This document shows positions 13,300 through 25,000 of a stretch of 64,000 bases of DNA, piece by piece. Position 1 is the first letter of the stretch. Each line of letters opens with the position of its first letter. This stretch comes from Patiria pectinifera (taxonomy: Eukaryota > Echinodermata > Asteroidea > Valvatida > Asterinidae), in assembly GCA_029964075.1 (NCBI GenBank), contig CM057142.1, positions 5,471,770 through 5,535,769 on the forward strand. The letters are read 5' to 3'. Under the pieces are notes generated by a model that was given only the letters and a program-made list of their open reading frames with translations, did not search any database and was not told where the DNA came from. The translations under genes were made by a program, and so were the position numbers.

Positions 13300-14661
13300 A
13301 TGTGGGACTATTCAGTTACATAACCATTGATTTGTTTAGTTAACACTGATCTTGACCTGTGGCACCCCCCTCCCTCTGAATTAAAACTGGTTTCACAGGG
13401 TAGGTGTTGTGTAATTAAATGTGAAGTGAAAAACAACAAGATCCTACAGAATGAAGTAGAAAGAGATGTACCACTTGAAAGCTACCTGACAAGTTTCATG
13501 ACAATACACCAAGTCTAAATTGAGTTATCGTGATGACAAGCGTTTCTTTTGTTTTAGCCATATTGACCTTGACCTTGTACCTGTAGCCCCGAAATTCAAT
13601 AGGCTTCTTGGAGAATCCACTATCAAACTACCTGCCAAGTTTTATGACAATCCATCAAGTCTATCTTGAATTATCGTGATGACAAGCATTTCTTTTGCTT
13701 TAGCCATATTGACCTTGACCTTTGACCTGTAACCCCCGAATTCAATAGGCTTCTTGGGGGTTCCACTAGCAAGCCATCTTTAAAGTTTCATGACAATACA
13801 TCAATGCTAATTTGAGTTATCGTGATGACAAGCACTTCTTTTGTTTATGTTATCATAATGTATTTCTTTTGTTTTAGCCATATTGACCTTGACCTTTGAC
13901 TGGTAACCCCCAAATTCAATAGGCTTCTTGGGCGTACCCCTAGCAAGCCACCTGTCAAGTTTTATGACAATCCATCAAGTCTTCCTTGAGTTATCGTGAT
14001 GACAAGCATTTCTTTTGTTTTAACCATATTGACCTTGACCATTGACCTGTAACCCCCAAATTCAATAGGCTTCTTTGGGGTTCCACTAGCAAGCCATCTT
14101 TAAAGTTTCATGACAATACATCAATGCTAATTTGAGTTATCGTGATGACAAGCACTTCTTTTGTTTACGTTATCATAATGCATTTCTTTTGTTTTAGCCA
14201 TATTGACCTTGACCTTTGACCAGTAACCCCCAAATTCAATAGGCTTCTTGGGCGTACCCCTAGCAAGCCACCTGTCAAGTTTTATGACAATCCATCAAGT
14301 CTTCCTTGAGTTATCGTGATGACAAGCATTTCTTTTGTTTTAGCCATATTGACCTTGACCTTTGACCTGTAACCCCCAAATTCAATAGGCTTCTTTGGGA
14401 ACCCACTAGTAAACTACCTGCTAAGTTTCATGACAATCTATCAAGTTTATTTTGAGTTATCTTGATGAAAGCATTTTCTTTTGTTTTAGCCATATTGACC
14501 TTGACCTTGTACATGTAGCCCTCAAATTCAAAAGGCTTCTTGGGGAACCCACTATCAAACTAAATGCCAAGTTTCATGACAATCCATCAAGTCTATCTTG
14601 AGCTATCGTGATGAAAGCAAAAGTGTGACACACACACACACCCAGACACACCCACACACCC

Positions 14662-14692
<31 letters not shown>

Positions 14693-14742
14693 GAAGGACA
14701 AGACAGAAACAGTATGCCCTTCGGCTTCGCCGGGGCATAAAA
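13300..14742 (+). mobile_element. Helentron/HINE-like element with core tandem repeats
   Basis: About eight units of 145-175 bp, each containing TTGAGTTATCGTGATGACAA, TTAGCCATATTGACCTTGAC and CAATAGGCTTCTTGG, are followed by a CA/CCCA microsatellite (14628-14693) and a terminal hairpin CCTTCGGCTTCGCCGGGG then CATAA. Core repeat, microsatellite, 3' hairpin is the layout of non-autonomous pearl/CvA/DINE-type Helitron relatives. Four units form a 320-bp two-unit higher-order repeat (13812/14132 and 13987/14307). Confidence 0.7.
14628..14693. repeat. CA / CCCA microsatellite
   Basis: ACACACACCCAGACACACCC followed by (CCCA)n and (CA)n, between the last core repeat and the 3' hairpin of the Helentron-like element. 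Confidence 0.9.
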
Positions 14743-15212
14743 AAAAGTCGGTCTCTGGTCAGACCAAAGTTCTAGAATTGATGCGGTGATCCGTTTTTTG
14801 GGGGGTTTTTGGCTTTTTTGTTTGCTTTCATGCTTGGATTGTACAGCTGTCACATGACACAATACTGAACGGTCTAAGAGTTTTTTACTCCACAAACAAC
14901 GGACATGGAAATAAGTGGCATATTTCATGTATTTAGACACGCTTTAATTTACAATCACTATCGCATGTCATCGTGTCGATACGCGACTAGCCGCCATTGT
15001 TGTTGATCAGCTGGCAGCAACTTCGTACCCATGGTCTACTCTCGTTCATTCAACATCAACCTCGTACCGAATCTATCACTGGGTACGAGCTGCCCACGAA
15101 CATTTGAGGTGGTGCAGCAATAGAGGGCGCTGTTGTAGCTAGCGAGGAAATTTTGAAGGAAATTAAAAAATCAACGCGCGTGATGACCAGAGATCGATTT
15201 TTTTTTGCCTTT
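14741..15212. mobile_element. GTCTCTGGTCAG-ended MITE, divergent copy
   Basis: Shares the end TCGGTCTCTGGTCAGACC and the GCAATAGAGGGCGCTGTTG block with copies at 44757-45147 and 60509-60895, but the middle third is unrelated. It abuts the Helentron-like 3' end. Confidence 0.6.
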
Positions 15213-15737
15213 TTATCGACTATATAATTTTTAGCCCATCAATTTGCTAAGCCATATTTTCGGCTTAGCTATGAAAATGGGCCCAGATGTCTTCAAAAAC
15301 AGCTTCTTCATTAAGCACAGAAGCTAATAAAAATGAGGACTGACAGTTCAAGGAATTCATCAATGACCATTGGAAAATTCTCCCCCGCAAATTTAATTTG
15401 GAATGGTTGGGATGAAATAACTGGTACTTGAATTGGGATGTATGTAATTGCCTGTACTGTCAGTCTGTCACACACTACCACACAGAAATGTTATGAAAGG
15501 TATTCCAAAGATCTACAGTAATTTCATTAAAGTCTCCCGAATGAATGTTTACAGTGTGTGCAATTTAGCAATTATTTTACAAGGATGGAGCAGAAATGCT
15601 TCAAGTACATGCATTCGTCCGTCAATATCTGTCCATCATATTAATCAATCTACATGTAGTACTTCCATCAAGGGCGTTAATCGCTTCTCAAATGTGGGGA
15701 GGGAACATACCAGTACATGTACCTTGATCAGGGGTTT

Positions 15738-15830
15738 GGGGCCCGCTTAAGGGCCTGAAAATTTTGGATTTTAGATGTTCTGTGGTGCGATCTGAGGCAA
15801 TTTCTGACCACTTTCACCAATTTTTTTTTT
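15738..15830 (-). mobile_element. Fragment of the 26283-type hAT element
   Basis: The reverse complement matches the interior of 26283-26597 (TGCCTCAGATCGCACCACAG, GGGCCCTTAAGCGGG). No ends are present. Confidence 0.6.
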
Positions 15831-16017
15831 AGCAAAAGATTATCATTTAAACATCATTTTCGAGTTTGGGGTCATCGAATCAGCTATTCTGAGCTATAGA
15901 ATCAAATTGGCTACACATTTTTGGGGATGAAAAAAAAGAGGGGGTGGGGACAAACAAATTACGATATAATATCATGTGATATGTGATAGGTCTATGTTAA
16001 CACAGAAATAATTGTTA

Positions 16018-16165
16018 ATAATAATAGCGGCCATCTTTTTATAGAGGGCATCTTTTGCTATTTTAATTCAGTAACAATAAATGCACAAAAAGGTTCACTC
16101 ATGCATAATGCCAGCAAAACAAAGGCGCTGCCCTCTACGATGGCTGTTACACGCATCAGGTGTAT
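16018..16165. repeat. Dispersed repeat with GCGGCCATCTT end, copy 1
   Basis: Resembles 27050-27200 in order: GCGGCCATCTT, TTAATTCA(G/T)TAACAAT, AATGCACAA, TCATGC, then GATGGC. Probably a small inverted-repeat element. Confidence 0.45.
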
Positions 16166-16324
16166 TGTTGTACAAAAATATACAATGTATCAGTGTAGTT
16201 AATGCTTAATCACAAAATTTAGTAAAACCAAACAGGGCAAAAATTTCTGCCAATGATGTACACTATTTCACTGCGTGTATGCACTAAAGGTCACGCGCAT
16301 GAAGATTTCTATTGTTACGTCACT

Positions 16325-16475
16325 AAGTTAAGCACATTTTTCCTCTGAGGTATAGGTAAGCATGCCTTTTGTCTTGCTTACTGCTTACGGTCTCCATGAA
16401 ACAGACAGAGGCTCTGTTAGCAAAAAATTGTTTGCTTGGCAGTGCCATGAAATTGGGCCCAATTTCTACATGCCC
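16325..16475. mobile_element. Fragment of the GGGCCC-ended MITE
   Basis: Ends AGTGCCATGAAATTGGGCCC and contains TTAGCAAAAAATTGTTTGC, as in 2988-3216; the left end is missing. Confidence 0.5.
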
Positions 16476-17000
16476 CACTGTTTTTAGATGTGTACAAATG
16501 GGATACATTTGATATTACATTTCAACCCAACTCTGTCTTTAGAAGCAAGCTGCGCCCACTAAGTAACTAGCTGTATGGCTTTGACTTGTGGGTCGGCTAA
16601 TCCAAAGTTCAACGACTTGATCAATTATCTGATTAAATGATGAATTCCATGCAGCCTACGTGTAACAGTAACAGTGTAATTTGCAATCTGTGAAAAGGGT
16701 AGCACTTTGTGAATACTGTGTGTGTAAATGTACAGGTCATACATGGTTCATCCAATTTAGGGTCCAAAGTGTGACCTTTCCCATCCCTGTTGCCTTGAGT
16801 TTTCTACACATACATGTACTTTGTAATTTGCCATTCAAGTACCATAAGGAAAGACTTCAAATTATCTTTTTATTTGTTGGGTATGTAGTTTGCAATTCAT
16901 AATCACTCTTGGAGGACATCTGCAACCATCCCATCAAACTCAAACTGTAGGTTTTATCAGGTTTTGGCTGGTTAAGTACCATACATTATGAACAGTGGAG

Positions 17001-17290
17001 TGTCATGGCGTAGCGGTTAAGAACACCGGACTCATGCTCTGGTGTTTCAGAGGCAACAGTGGCGTGGGTTCGAGCCCTTCGGGTGGACACTTGTGCCCTT
17101 GAGCAAGGCACTTAACCATTATTGCTTCGTCCTTCGGATGGGACGTAAAGCCGTAGGTCCCGTGTGTTGTGTAATCCAATGCAAGAAAGAACCCAGTGAC
17201 ACTTATCGCTAAGAGAAGGGGTTTGCCCCGGTGTTTCTGGTCTCCTGTATAAACTCCCACACAGAGTATTTAGGAGATGAACCAACCAAG
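17001..17290 (+). mobile_element. tRNA-derived SINE, family C
   Basis: Head GTCATGGCGTAGCGGTTAAG with B box GTGGGTTCGAGCCC, then CTTGAGCAAGGCACTTAACC, CTTCGGATGGGACGTAAAGC and a long tail region. Architecture is that of a Leu/Ser-tRNA-type SINE. Confidence 0.75.
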
Positions 17291-17599
17291 AACCAAGACA
17301 TGTTGGACTTCGGCCGCTGGGTACCAAAGGCCCAGGGAGACCCTGTTGACTTCTGTGAGCTTCAGGGCAGAAAGGCATGACAGACTTGTGGAAATGTTGG
17401 ATTTTGGGGAAATGGACAGGCATTTTTTTTTCGTGAGTGAGCTCACGGCTGTTCCCTAACATGGTCGCTGCACACATTATACAGTGCACGTAGGCCTGTA
17501 CAGTGCAGTAATGCCTTGCATGACTTTCTGTTTGCCAACACATTGTTTCATAATTTCATTTCAGGTTTGGTACTATCACTGGCCAGTCACCCACACAGA

Positions 17600-17816
17600 C
17601 CCAGCCATACTGAATCAATCAAAAATTCAACAGTTTTGACCTGTTGGAGTTTGGCAGGTTTAGTACCGTTGTCAGTACCATGCCTGTTGAAGTTTGGCGG
17701 GTTCTGTGACTTCTGTCCAGTAAATACCGAGCCTGTGTGTAGCTGTTGAAGTTTGTTAGGTTTGATACTCACTGCTCTTTCTAGTGCAAGAGCCTAGGGA
17801 GTTAGGGTTAAGGAGA
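17600..17816 (-). mobile_element. CCCTAA-ended element, partial
   Basis: The reverse strand starts TTAACCCTAACTCCCTAGGC and contains three degenerate repeats of CAAACTTCAACAGG. The other end is unclear. Confidence 0.45.
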
Positions 17817-17879
17817 CAAAAGTATAATCTGGGTCTGTATCATATATAGTCGGCAAAGCATCCCAGGGGAAACATCACA

Positions 17880-18085
17880 CCAACTTAGAGAGAAGACAAT
17901 GAGGAGAAATTACAGTTTTAGAGGTGGGAGGAAAAGCCCAGCAGATATTCTGGGGAAAACCCACAGAATCAGGCAGGGACTGAAAACCCAATCCACATAC
18001 ATGTATTGACACAGGTGGGATTCGAGCCCGGGTCACAGCGGTGGAAGGCGAGGAAAGTACCACTACGCCAACCTGACTCCCCCCC
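17880..18085 (-). mobile_element. tRNA-derived SINE, family A, second copy
   Basis: The reverse strand shows GAGTCAGGTTGGCGTAGTGG, B box CGGGCTCGAATCCC and the same GGATTGGGTTTTCAGTCCC body as 2204-2490. Confidence 0.75.
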
Positions 18086-19109
18086 ATAGATGTAACACAG
18101 TAACAGGGACAGAAAGAAAAGTGGGTCCCAAATTGATAGAATGATCCTACACAGGTACCGGTACATGCATGTGTTCATATTGAAGGATTTGTCTATGTTT
18201 TCATACAAAACTTGCATGCCTGAGATCACCTGGTGTTATGTGGGACACACTACCCATGGAATTGTTCAGTACAATGCGTATTACAACACATGGCCCCACA
18301 TACTAGGTCAGAACTATTGAAATGTCGTGTCAAGTCAAGTCACCACCTCAAAACACACCCACTGACAATAGACTTAGCTACACTTGATTAGCTACGGTGC
18401 TCCATGGAGCTATTTTGAACCCCTTCTGTGACAGCCTTGTCCTTACATCAGGTCATGATGTCAAACTGGGAGTGAAAATTGAAATGTTATCGGGAATATG
18501 CAGTATAAATTGGCTGTGAGATGACTGGCTGGCGGGCGTCAGCAGGAAGAACCGAAGGTGGTCCAGGGGTTTGGTAGTCTCAATAAAAGGTCACAGGGTC
18601 AAACCCAAAAATGTTGTCAACATTTCTCCCACTATGGAAACTGCAGTCTACATGTACATGTACAATGTACATTTACAAAACTTTTACCAATTTTAGAATA
18701 TTTGCAGCCGGACAATAATTCAGGTAGATCTTTACGTGCGTTTTAGGTGCTAAAAGTAAACTAAAATAAAACCCTTTTTTAGAACAGATCCTTGACAGAC
18801 TGATGTGTGTGTGGTGTGGGAGGGGGGGGTGCATTGATCGGTTGATCTAAAGCAAATTCTCGCAACAGAGGCAACAACTGGACAATTCCATGATAAAGTG
18901 GACAGGGCTTACAATTCGTCAACCGAAACGTATCCCTCTTGAGATTTTATGATTGAGTATTTTTTAATAATGGAAATGGTAGCATATGACTTACAATAAC
19001 ACCCTAATGGTGTAATGGCACTGAAAAGATTTTTCCATCAGTGCACAGTATGAGAAAAAAATTCAAATGCAGCTTGTTTAATTGTTTTCCCCACATCCTT
19101 TTCTTGTCA

Positions 19110-19205
19110 CGTTAGTTGATGATGATGATGGGAGAGGTCGTCTTCAGCCGACGCCTTTTCGGGAACCTCTGATGGTCACCTTCCATGCATCCCGGTCCAG
19201 CAACA
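19110..19205 (-). pseudogene. Short LINE-like tail fragment
   Basis: The reverse strand reads LDRDAWKVTIRGSRKGVG followed by a stop, resembling the DR(D/E)AW-R end of LINE ORF2 proteins. Next to it is a (GAT)n tract. Too short for family assignment. Confidence 0.35.
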
Positions 19206-22200
19206 GCTGAACCGGTTTAGTTACCGAGCAAAATCTTATTGCCAAACCAACAGAGGTTTATTTTGTTGGCCTTTTTTTTTGTGCAGTTTAGTCGCTTCCT
19301 TTCAAGGGATCTTGTGTGAGCAAAATCCAGCCTTTGACTTTACAGAACAACAGCACAAAGTTGAAGGAAGATCCCCCCTAAATGTAACGGTGAGTTAATG
19401 TTGAATTGCCCAACTACTTTTTTAAGGAGGGGTAAATCTGACACGAGAAACCTGGAAGAAATTACTTGTTCTCCCCCCAACCACCCACCCCTCCCCCCCA
19501 CCCCCCAACAATAAAAGGGGGAACACAAGTAAGAGTCTTAATTGTACCAGGCCAGCACAATTTCATAGCACTTAAATTTCAGTAAACCTTTTAGTGTCAA
19601 GAGAATCAAAGCCCATGAAATATATTTAGGAATATATTCACAAATAAAGAATGGCTTTGACCTTTTGGGCAGACATTTTAATGCAGCTAGTGAGATCTTG
19701 TATAAAGCACGATCACTCACAACAGCTTGTCCACAAGCCCATGAAAGGTTTCTAGCATTTAGAGAACGACTTCTGTGACCAAAATGGTGTGGCATCAAAG
19801 TCCAACAAATCAATCAAGATAAAGCCGTTTCAGTCAAACTTGGAAAAACAGCCGTCCAGATCATGGGGTCAGAAAATTGTTGCCCTCTGAAAAACTTTGG
19901 ACAAATTGATACTTATTCAGTACATTTGATAGTTAGGTAAATGTTTATTTTATAGTTGCATGAATTCCCCATATTCTTTTTGGGGGTTTCATCCCGAAAA
20001 ATAGATTTTTTTTCAAATTACTATATTTCTAGCAATTGGTTACTCATTTTTTAATGAGACAATCGACCCAAAAAAAATGGCACATATTTTGTTATTACAT
20101 TTTTACTTGGCTGCCAGCCAATAAATCTGATATCGCGTGGTAGGCTGGTTCCCGCCCCGCAACAGGTATTGATAATGTACAGACCAAGAGCCAATCTGCT
20201 CACAAAGTGGACTGTTTGTGCCCAAAACAAAAAACTTTTTTTTCCAAAGGATTGCAGACATCCAAAAAGGGGAAAAAAGAGCTTTATTGGGTTGGAATAA
20301 ATATACAAGTTGAAATTTTATTAATAGAAAAACAAATTAAATTTGTTGAAGAGCATGGGGAATGCGACTTGAAAGGTACACAGGAACATTTGGTTTTTGA
20401 ATATTTTTTCTCTCTTTTTTTTTTGGGGGGGGGAAGTGACAAACTTGCTCAAAATCTTAAGAGGGGTGCCTGACAACTACCATAACTTGTTGAATTTTTC
20501 ACTCAGTATTAAAAAAAAAATTATTTTAGCACAATTTTTGGGGTCTCGTAACTGGATTACATTGCAAACGCATATTTGAAGAAAAAAAATATATAAAAAA
20601 AAACAGGCAAAAGACAAACTTTAAAGCCAGATTTTTTTCTCATTTTTTGGCAGGCAGATTGGTGCATTCATGGTTGAAAGATCTAGGCCTGTATGTGAGT
20701 GAATGCCAACAGCTGACATGCAAGTGCTGCCAAAACATTAGAACGTGCTATGGCAGTCTGGCTGTGTGACTACAGTTTTCAAGGACCATCCTAGTCCTGC
20801 AACCCTGTAAAATCTGGATCCCTGGTGGGTAGGAAATATTATCTGAGCAACTAAGGAATCAAATGCTGTGTTAACTCCCCTGCATGTATAATCAGTGGGG
20901 TATAATTAGTGAAGCACATTAGGCAAAAAAAAATAGTTCAGCTTCCGATTGCATTGCATTTGAAAATGGGGTACTGTAGGTAGGTAGGGAATTGTATTTT
21001 TTTTTTTTTTTGCCAATTTTTTTTGTGTACGATCATATGGAGGTGTCTACGTGTAGTCTACTCTAGTCAAGGGTAAAAGGTTGAAATTTATGGTTTGGTT
21101 TTTTTTTTATCTTCTCATTTTTCCCAGAAAAAAAATTAGGGTTGGGGCTGTCAGAATAGGGTAGGAAGGGAACCCGAAAGCACAACTACCTTTTTTTTTT
21201 TTTTTGCCTTATGTTTCACACACAAGGGATGACGGCATATGGGCATTTTATTTACAGATTTACTACATGTATACATTTAATATGTATGTAATGTGCGTAA
21301 GTTGATTTCCGAGCTCATACATGTCCATTTCAGGATTACACCTCTAACAGGTTATAAATGCGTTACGTATACAATCCAACATACACGTTTCCATGTACAT
21401 GTAGGCCTACATGTACAATGTACATTCACAATGGTTGTAACTTGTAAGAAAGAAAAGTGTTTGGCCAACCAATCGCATAAATCATGGGTACCAACACACC
21501 GACATACATGTATTTAAGCAAGGGGCAGGATAAGTCAACCCTGACAGTACTAAGATGGCGTGGGTCCAAATCTCAAGACAACAGCTGTATGAATCATCCA
21601 TCAGAAACTCAACGTTTTGTGAAATTGTTCTGGACAATCCCACTCTGCAGAACACAGAAGGCAATTAGGACACATGGGCTTTCTTTCTTTATTTTATTCT
21701 GATGCACAAAGCCAAATAGTGTCTTTGCGTGAGTGTCAGGTGTCGTCAGCGATGCCGCGATGCGTTCAAATGTCTCTCCCAATGGCCTTCCTAAACTCAC
21801 CCTTTCTTACCTTTGAGGGGGTATGTCTTGTACATTTAGCCCATTGAACGAACAAAATTGTAAAAAAATTTGAAAAAAAAAATTGGAATTGTTGAGAAAG
21901 GTGATACTGAATAAAAAATTTAAATGGGGAAAACAGTACACAAAGTAAATGATACTAGGTGCATTTATGCACCTACCGGTAGTACATTTCCCATCATTTG
22001 TGGTTAATTTGAAAGTTTGTAATAAAAAGCCGTATCCTCTTTCAGTAATCCCTGTTTTCTATTTCCCAGGTTTGAAGAATTGCTAATGTTGCTAGCATCG
22101 TGACTTTGGCCTTGATCCCTGGCTACATGGCACACACGACACTGGTTATTTGCTTTTTCTGACTAGCATTTCTGACTAGCGTCCCATGAAAAAAAGCGAC

Positions 22201-22236
22201 ATTGACAAATTAGACATTAACGAATTGCCAACATAG
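19206..22236. other. Non-coding spacer rich in homopolymer and ACATGTA tracts
   Basis: Many T/A runs (20400, 20996, 21190) and ACATGTACATG simple sequence (21400). 21720-21842 resembles 50580-50720 (both with AATGTCTCTCCCA and TGAGGGGGTA), a further dispersed repeat. No gene recognised. Confidence 0.45.
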
Positions 22237-22309
22237 GGCTGGATAGCTCAGTTGGTAGAGCACCGGAATGGCAATCTGGAGGTCGCCGGTTCAAACCCTG
22301 CTCCAGTCA
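22237..22309 (+). tRNA. tRNA-like sequence, anticodon GGC (Ala), possibly repeat-derived
   Basis: Folds as a full cloverleaf: acceptor GGCTGGA with TCCAGTC, D stem GCTC/GAGC, anticodon stem CCGGA/TCTGG with loop ATGGCAA, and T stem GCCGG/CCTGC with one mismatch around TTCAAAC. Anticodon GGC is unusual for eukaryotic alanine tRNA, and a decayed relative lies at 39738-39811, so a tRNA-derived repeat is as likely as a working gene. Confidence 0.45.
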
Positions 22310-23206
22310 ATTTCTTTTTTCAACTTTGAAAATCATATCTACTCTAGCTAAAGTGCAGTCATTTTCCTAAATGTAGTTCCAATGAAGTGCATTTGAAAAG
22401 TAAAATGTAGCCTAAGTAATCTTCTTGATACACAAATGTCTTTTTCGATAAAATCTCCAGAAAAGGACTTTTCAATGTTGGCAAGATTTCCGACTCGTAT
22501 TTTTACATGTTTGGATGGTTTGTGGAAAATCATGGCAGCCACGGATATAATAATAAACTTCCTCCTCGATACGACACACAGAACGCGTGATTTCAAATAT
22601 ATAGTTTTTCGTACTATACAGTTTATATTGACTCTTGCATCATTCCGGATCGCGTGTGTCCAACGTGTGTATTGACCCACACGCACATGATCAATTTTAT
22701 GTGACATGTTCTGTGATGGGTCAAAGGTTTCAGTCCGTGCAAGTTTGTGCCGCTGCGCTGCAAACGAAAGTTTGTATGTAGATATGTACGTTAGTTACCT
22801 TTTTTAAATTTGAGCTGTATTTGGAAAACTTTTAACTTTATCAGAAAACCTGCTTGATTTGTGGTGGTTCTGGCTGACACATTGATTTTCTCGCGTGATT
22901 ATTTTAATGCGCGCAGCAGTCTTTGACCCAATCTGAAAATGTTTGAACGTATCTGGAACCAGGAGAGTGGCATCGGCACTTTTGACATCACATATTCAAA
23001 ACTAAAAGAGCTTAACTTTGGAGAAAAAAAATTCTAAAATCTCCTTAATTCACTCAAGGAAAACTAAAGGTAGTGGATATTTTGCCGGAGGTAACGCCGG
23101 CAAACTAACGTTTACTAAAGGTTTGCCGGCGGCAATCCATATCAACAGAGGGCGCTGTACTCTTTAAGATAGGGCTGAATTATAACATGTATTAAATTCC
23201 CATCAA

Positions 23207-23290
23207 AGTTGTGTAGCACAGTCGGTGCAGTGGTTAAGCAATGGCTCTAATGAGTGGAATGTCCCGAGTTCGAATCCTGATCCCCGCCAC
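23207..23290 (+). mobile_element. tRNA-like SINE head
   Basis: GTCGGTGCAGTGGTTAAGCA (A-box region) and GAGTTCGAATCC (B box), with TTGTG/CACAA ends able to pair. No tRNA anticodon stem is convincing. Confidence 0.5.
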
Positions 23291-23872
23291 AATTCCAAGG
23301 TTTCTTTTTCCCATCCCCAAATAAATAAGAATATTCTTCTTTTATTATTTTAATATGTCTCAAACATCTTATTGCAGAGTATTACTTTTTCTTTTTCAGA
23401 TTTGTGGCTCTGGAGGATTTTTTTTTAAAGGGAAATAAAGTCCGAAATTATAAAGTAGTCTGATTCCCATCTTGTAAATACAAAAATACAACGATAATAT
23501 TGGCATGGAGCCATGGACTAAAATTTGTCACCGGAAAATATTTAAGTACAAAAAAACAGTAAATGCGCATGTTCAGTTTACTGAAGGTTTGCCGTCTCCG
23601 GCAAAATATCCACTGCCAAAACTAAAACCCTCTTCACTTAAAATCGTATTATTTAGTTTAGCCGAAAGCAGCCTGAATGATGTTCGCTATCCGGTCTAAC
23701 TAGGAAAATGACTGCAGTCTGTAGGCCTACATTGAGAAAAATTAAAAATTGAGGCCAACATCGTCCACCTTACATGACTACCGTGTATGCATGGTTCATC
23801 GAGCATGATGTTTGGATTAGAAATCATACAAACTACAATGACCAAGTGTGTACATTGCCTAGGCCTACTCAC

Positions 23873-23983
23873 CACTTCCTGGTCTTCATCTGGCGAATTG
23901 TGCAGGTACAGAAACATGCCCACGACCCAGGCAAGCGCCATCAACAAGATCAACCGGGATTTTCGTCGCATCATGTTCCCCAT
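23873..23983 (-). CDS. GALNT16: First coding exon of a GALNT2/14/16-type polypeptide GalNAc-transferase (partial gene)
   Basis: The exon encodes 37 residues starting MGNMMRRKSRLILLMALAWV, followed by VGMFLYLHNS, PDEDQEV and a consensus donor (GTG|GTGAGT, phase 0). A short basic tail, one hydrophobic signal anchor with W-V-x-G-x-x-x-Y and a polar stem match the N-termini of Golgi type II GalNAc-transferases of the GALNT2/14/16 group, which start mucin-type O-glycosylation by adding GalNAc to Ser/Thr. Translation may start at residue 1, 4 or 5; family members begin at MRR/MRK, which favours residue 5. The catalytic and lectin exons were not recognised between 1 and 23872, so intron 1 probably runs past the left edge. 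Proximity to ERH/SLC39A9 favours GALNT16 over GALNT2 or GALNT14. The identification rests on one short exon plus synteny. Confidence 0.55.
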
Positions 23984-24417
23984 ACCTAGTGTCTACTTCT
24001 CGAGCACAGTGTAGAAATACAACGGCAGATCAGTGCCAACACAAGTTTTCCTGATGATCCAAAACCCCGCACACATGTGTGATGACCACTGTCTGTATGA
24101 GCAGCGAGTGCCACGCAAGTGGTGGTGACTAAAGTGGCACAGAGCGGCACACGATTAAAACGACGCGTGTTGCTGTTCAGTTCACGTACATGTACATGTA
24201 CATTCAGTATGTGTACACGTTATCAAGCTGCCTGTTTGATGAGTCTAATGTGTGTATGTGTTGTGAATGGGGGGAAAAATCCAAGTGGCTTTAGCGTTGC
24301 TCGGGTACCCTGTTTCGATCCATTGCACAGTGTTTATTATTTATAAGAGGTACCCGCCGCTCCAAAAATCAATTAACGCGAGAGGGCGCTATATTCAATA
24401 GACGGTATGCACCTGTG

Positions 24418-24840
24418 CCCGGGCCGGGTGACCGTTTTAGCCGGATTTGGGCCAAATTTGACAGAATTTTGCGGGGGGAAAAGTTTTGACAAAATTTAGC
24501 AGAATGAATCTGTTTTAGCATATTTCTAGCAGCATTCTGTAAAATTGGTGATCTGACAGAAAAATATGGCATATTTGAAAAATGTGAGGTTCCCTGACAT
24601 GTATTAGTACACAGTAAAGTACTTTTGCAAATTAGCCAGGCTAGACACGTGCAAATTTGTTTATAAAAAAAATTGATAACATTTTTATAAAGGAAATTTT
24701 GTGATTTTTGTTTTGTATCATAAAAAGGAAATTTTATAACATCTGCATTTTGTGTAATAGGTGATTTAGCAGATTTTTGTTAAATCTAGCAGATTTTTTA
24801 AGTGCATCTAGCAGAATTTTGCCATTAGATTACTGCCCTG
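24418..24840. mobile_element. hAT-type MITE with 8-bp target duplication
   Basis: CACCTGTG occurs at 24410-24417 and 24841-24848. The inserted block starts CCCGGGCCGGG and ends CTGCCCTG, with several TTAGCAGA repeats inside. It lies just upstream of the GALNT first exon. Confidence 0.65.
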
Positions 24841-24894
24841 CACCTGTGCTTTGGGGATTGCAGATTCATCAGCAAGTCTCGTAGCTGAAGTTAT

Positions 24895-25000
24895 CAGCCT
24901 CTGTACTTTCCGATGGAGCTATGGAAGCCCATAGTCCACTGAGCACCATAGGAAAGCACACACGTAAACAAAGTGTGACGTCATCAGTAAAGAGGCTATA
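24895..25000. mobile_element. Palindromic AGCCTCT MITE, copy 1
   Basis: Hairpin ends AGCCTCTGTAC and TCATCAGTAAAGAGGCT, with ACGTAAACAAAGTGTGACGT in one arm. Same family as 27979-28107 and 55168-55293. Confidence 0.7.

Noticed and set aside
1-23872. GALNT catalytic exons on the reverse strand
   Set aside because: I looked for hallmark segments (ITFHNEA, WGGEN, DSHCE) and saw none; short exons could have been missed by eye.
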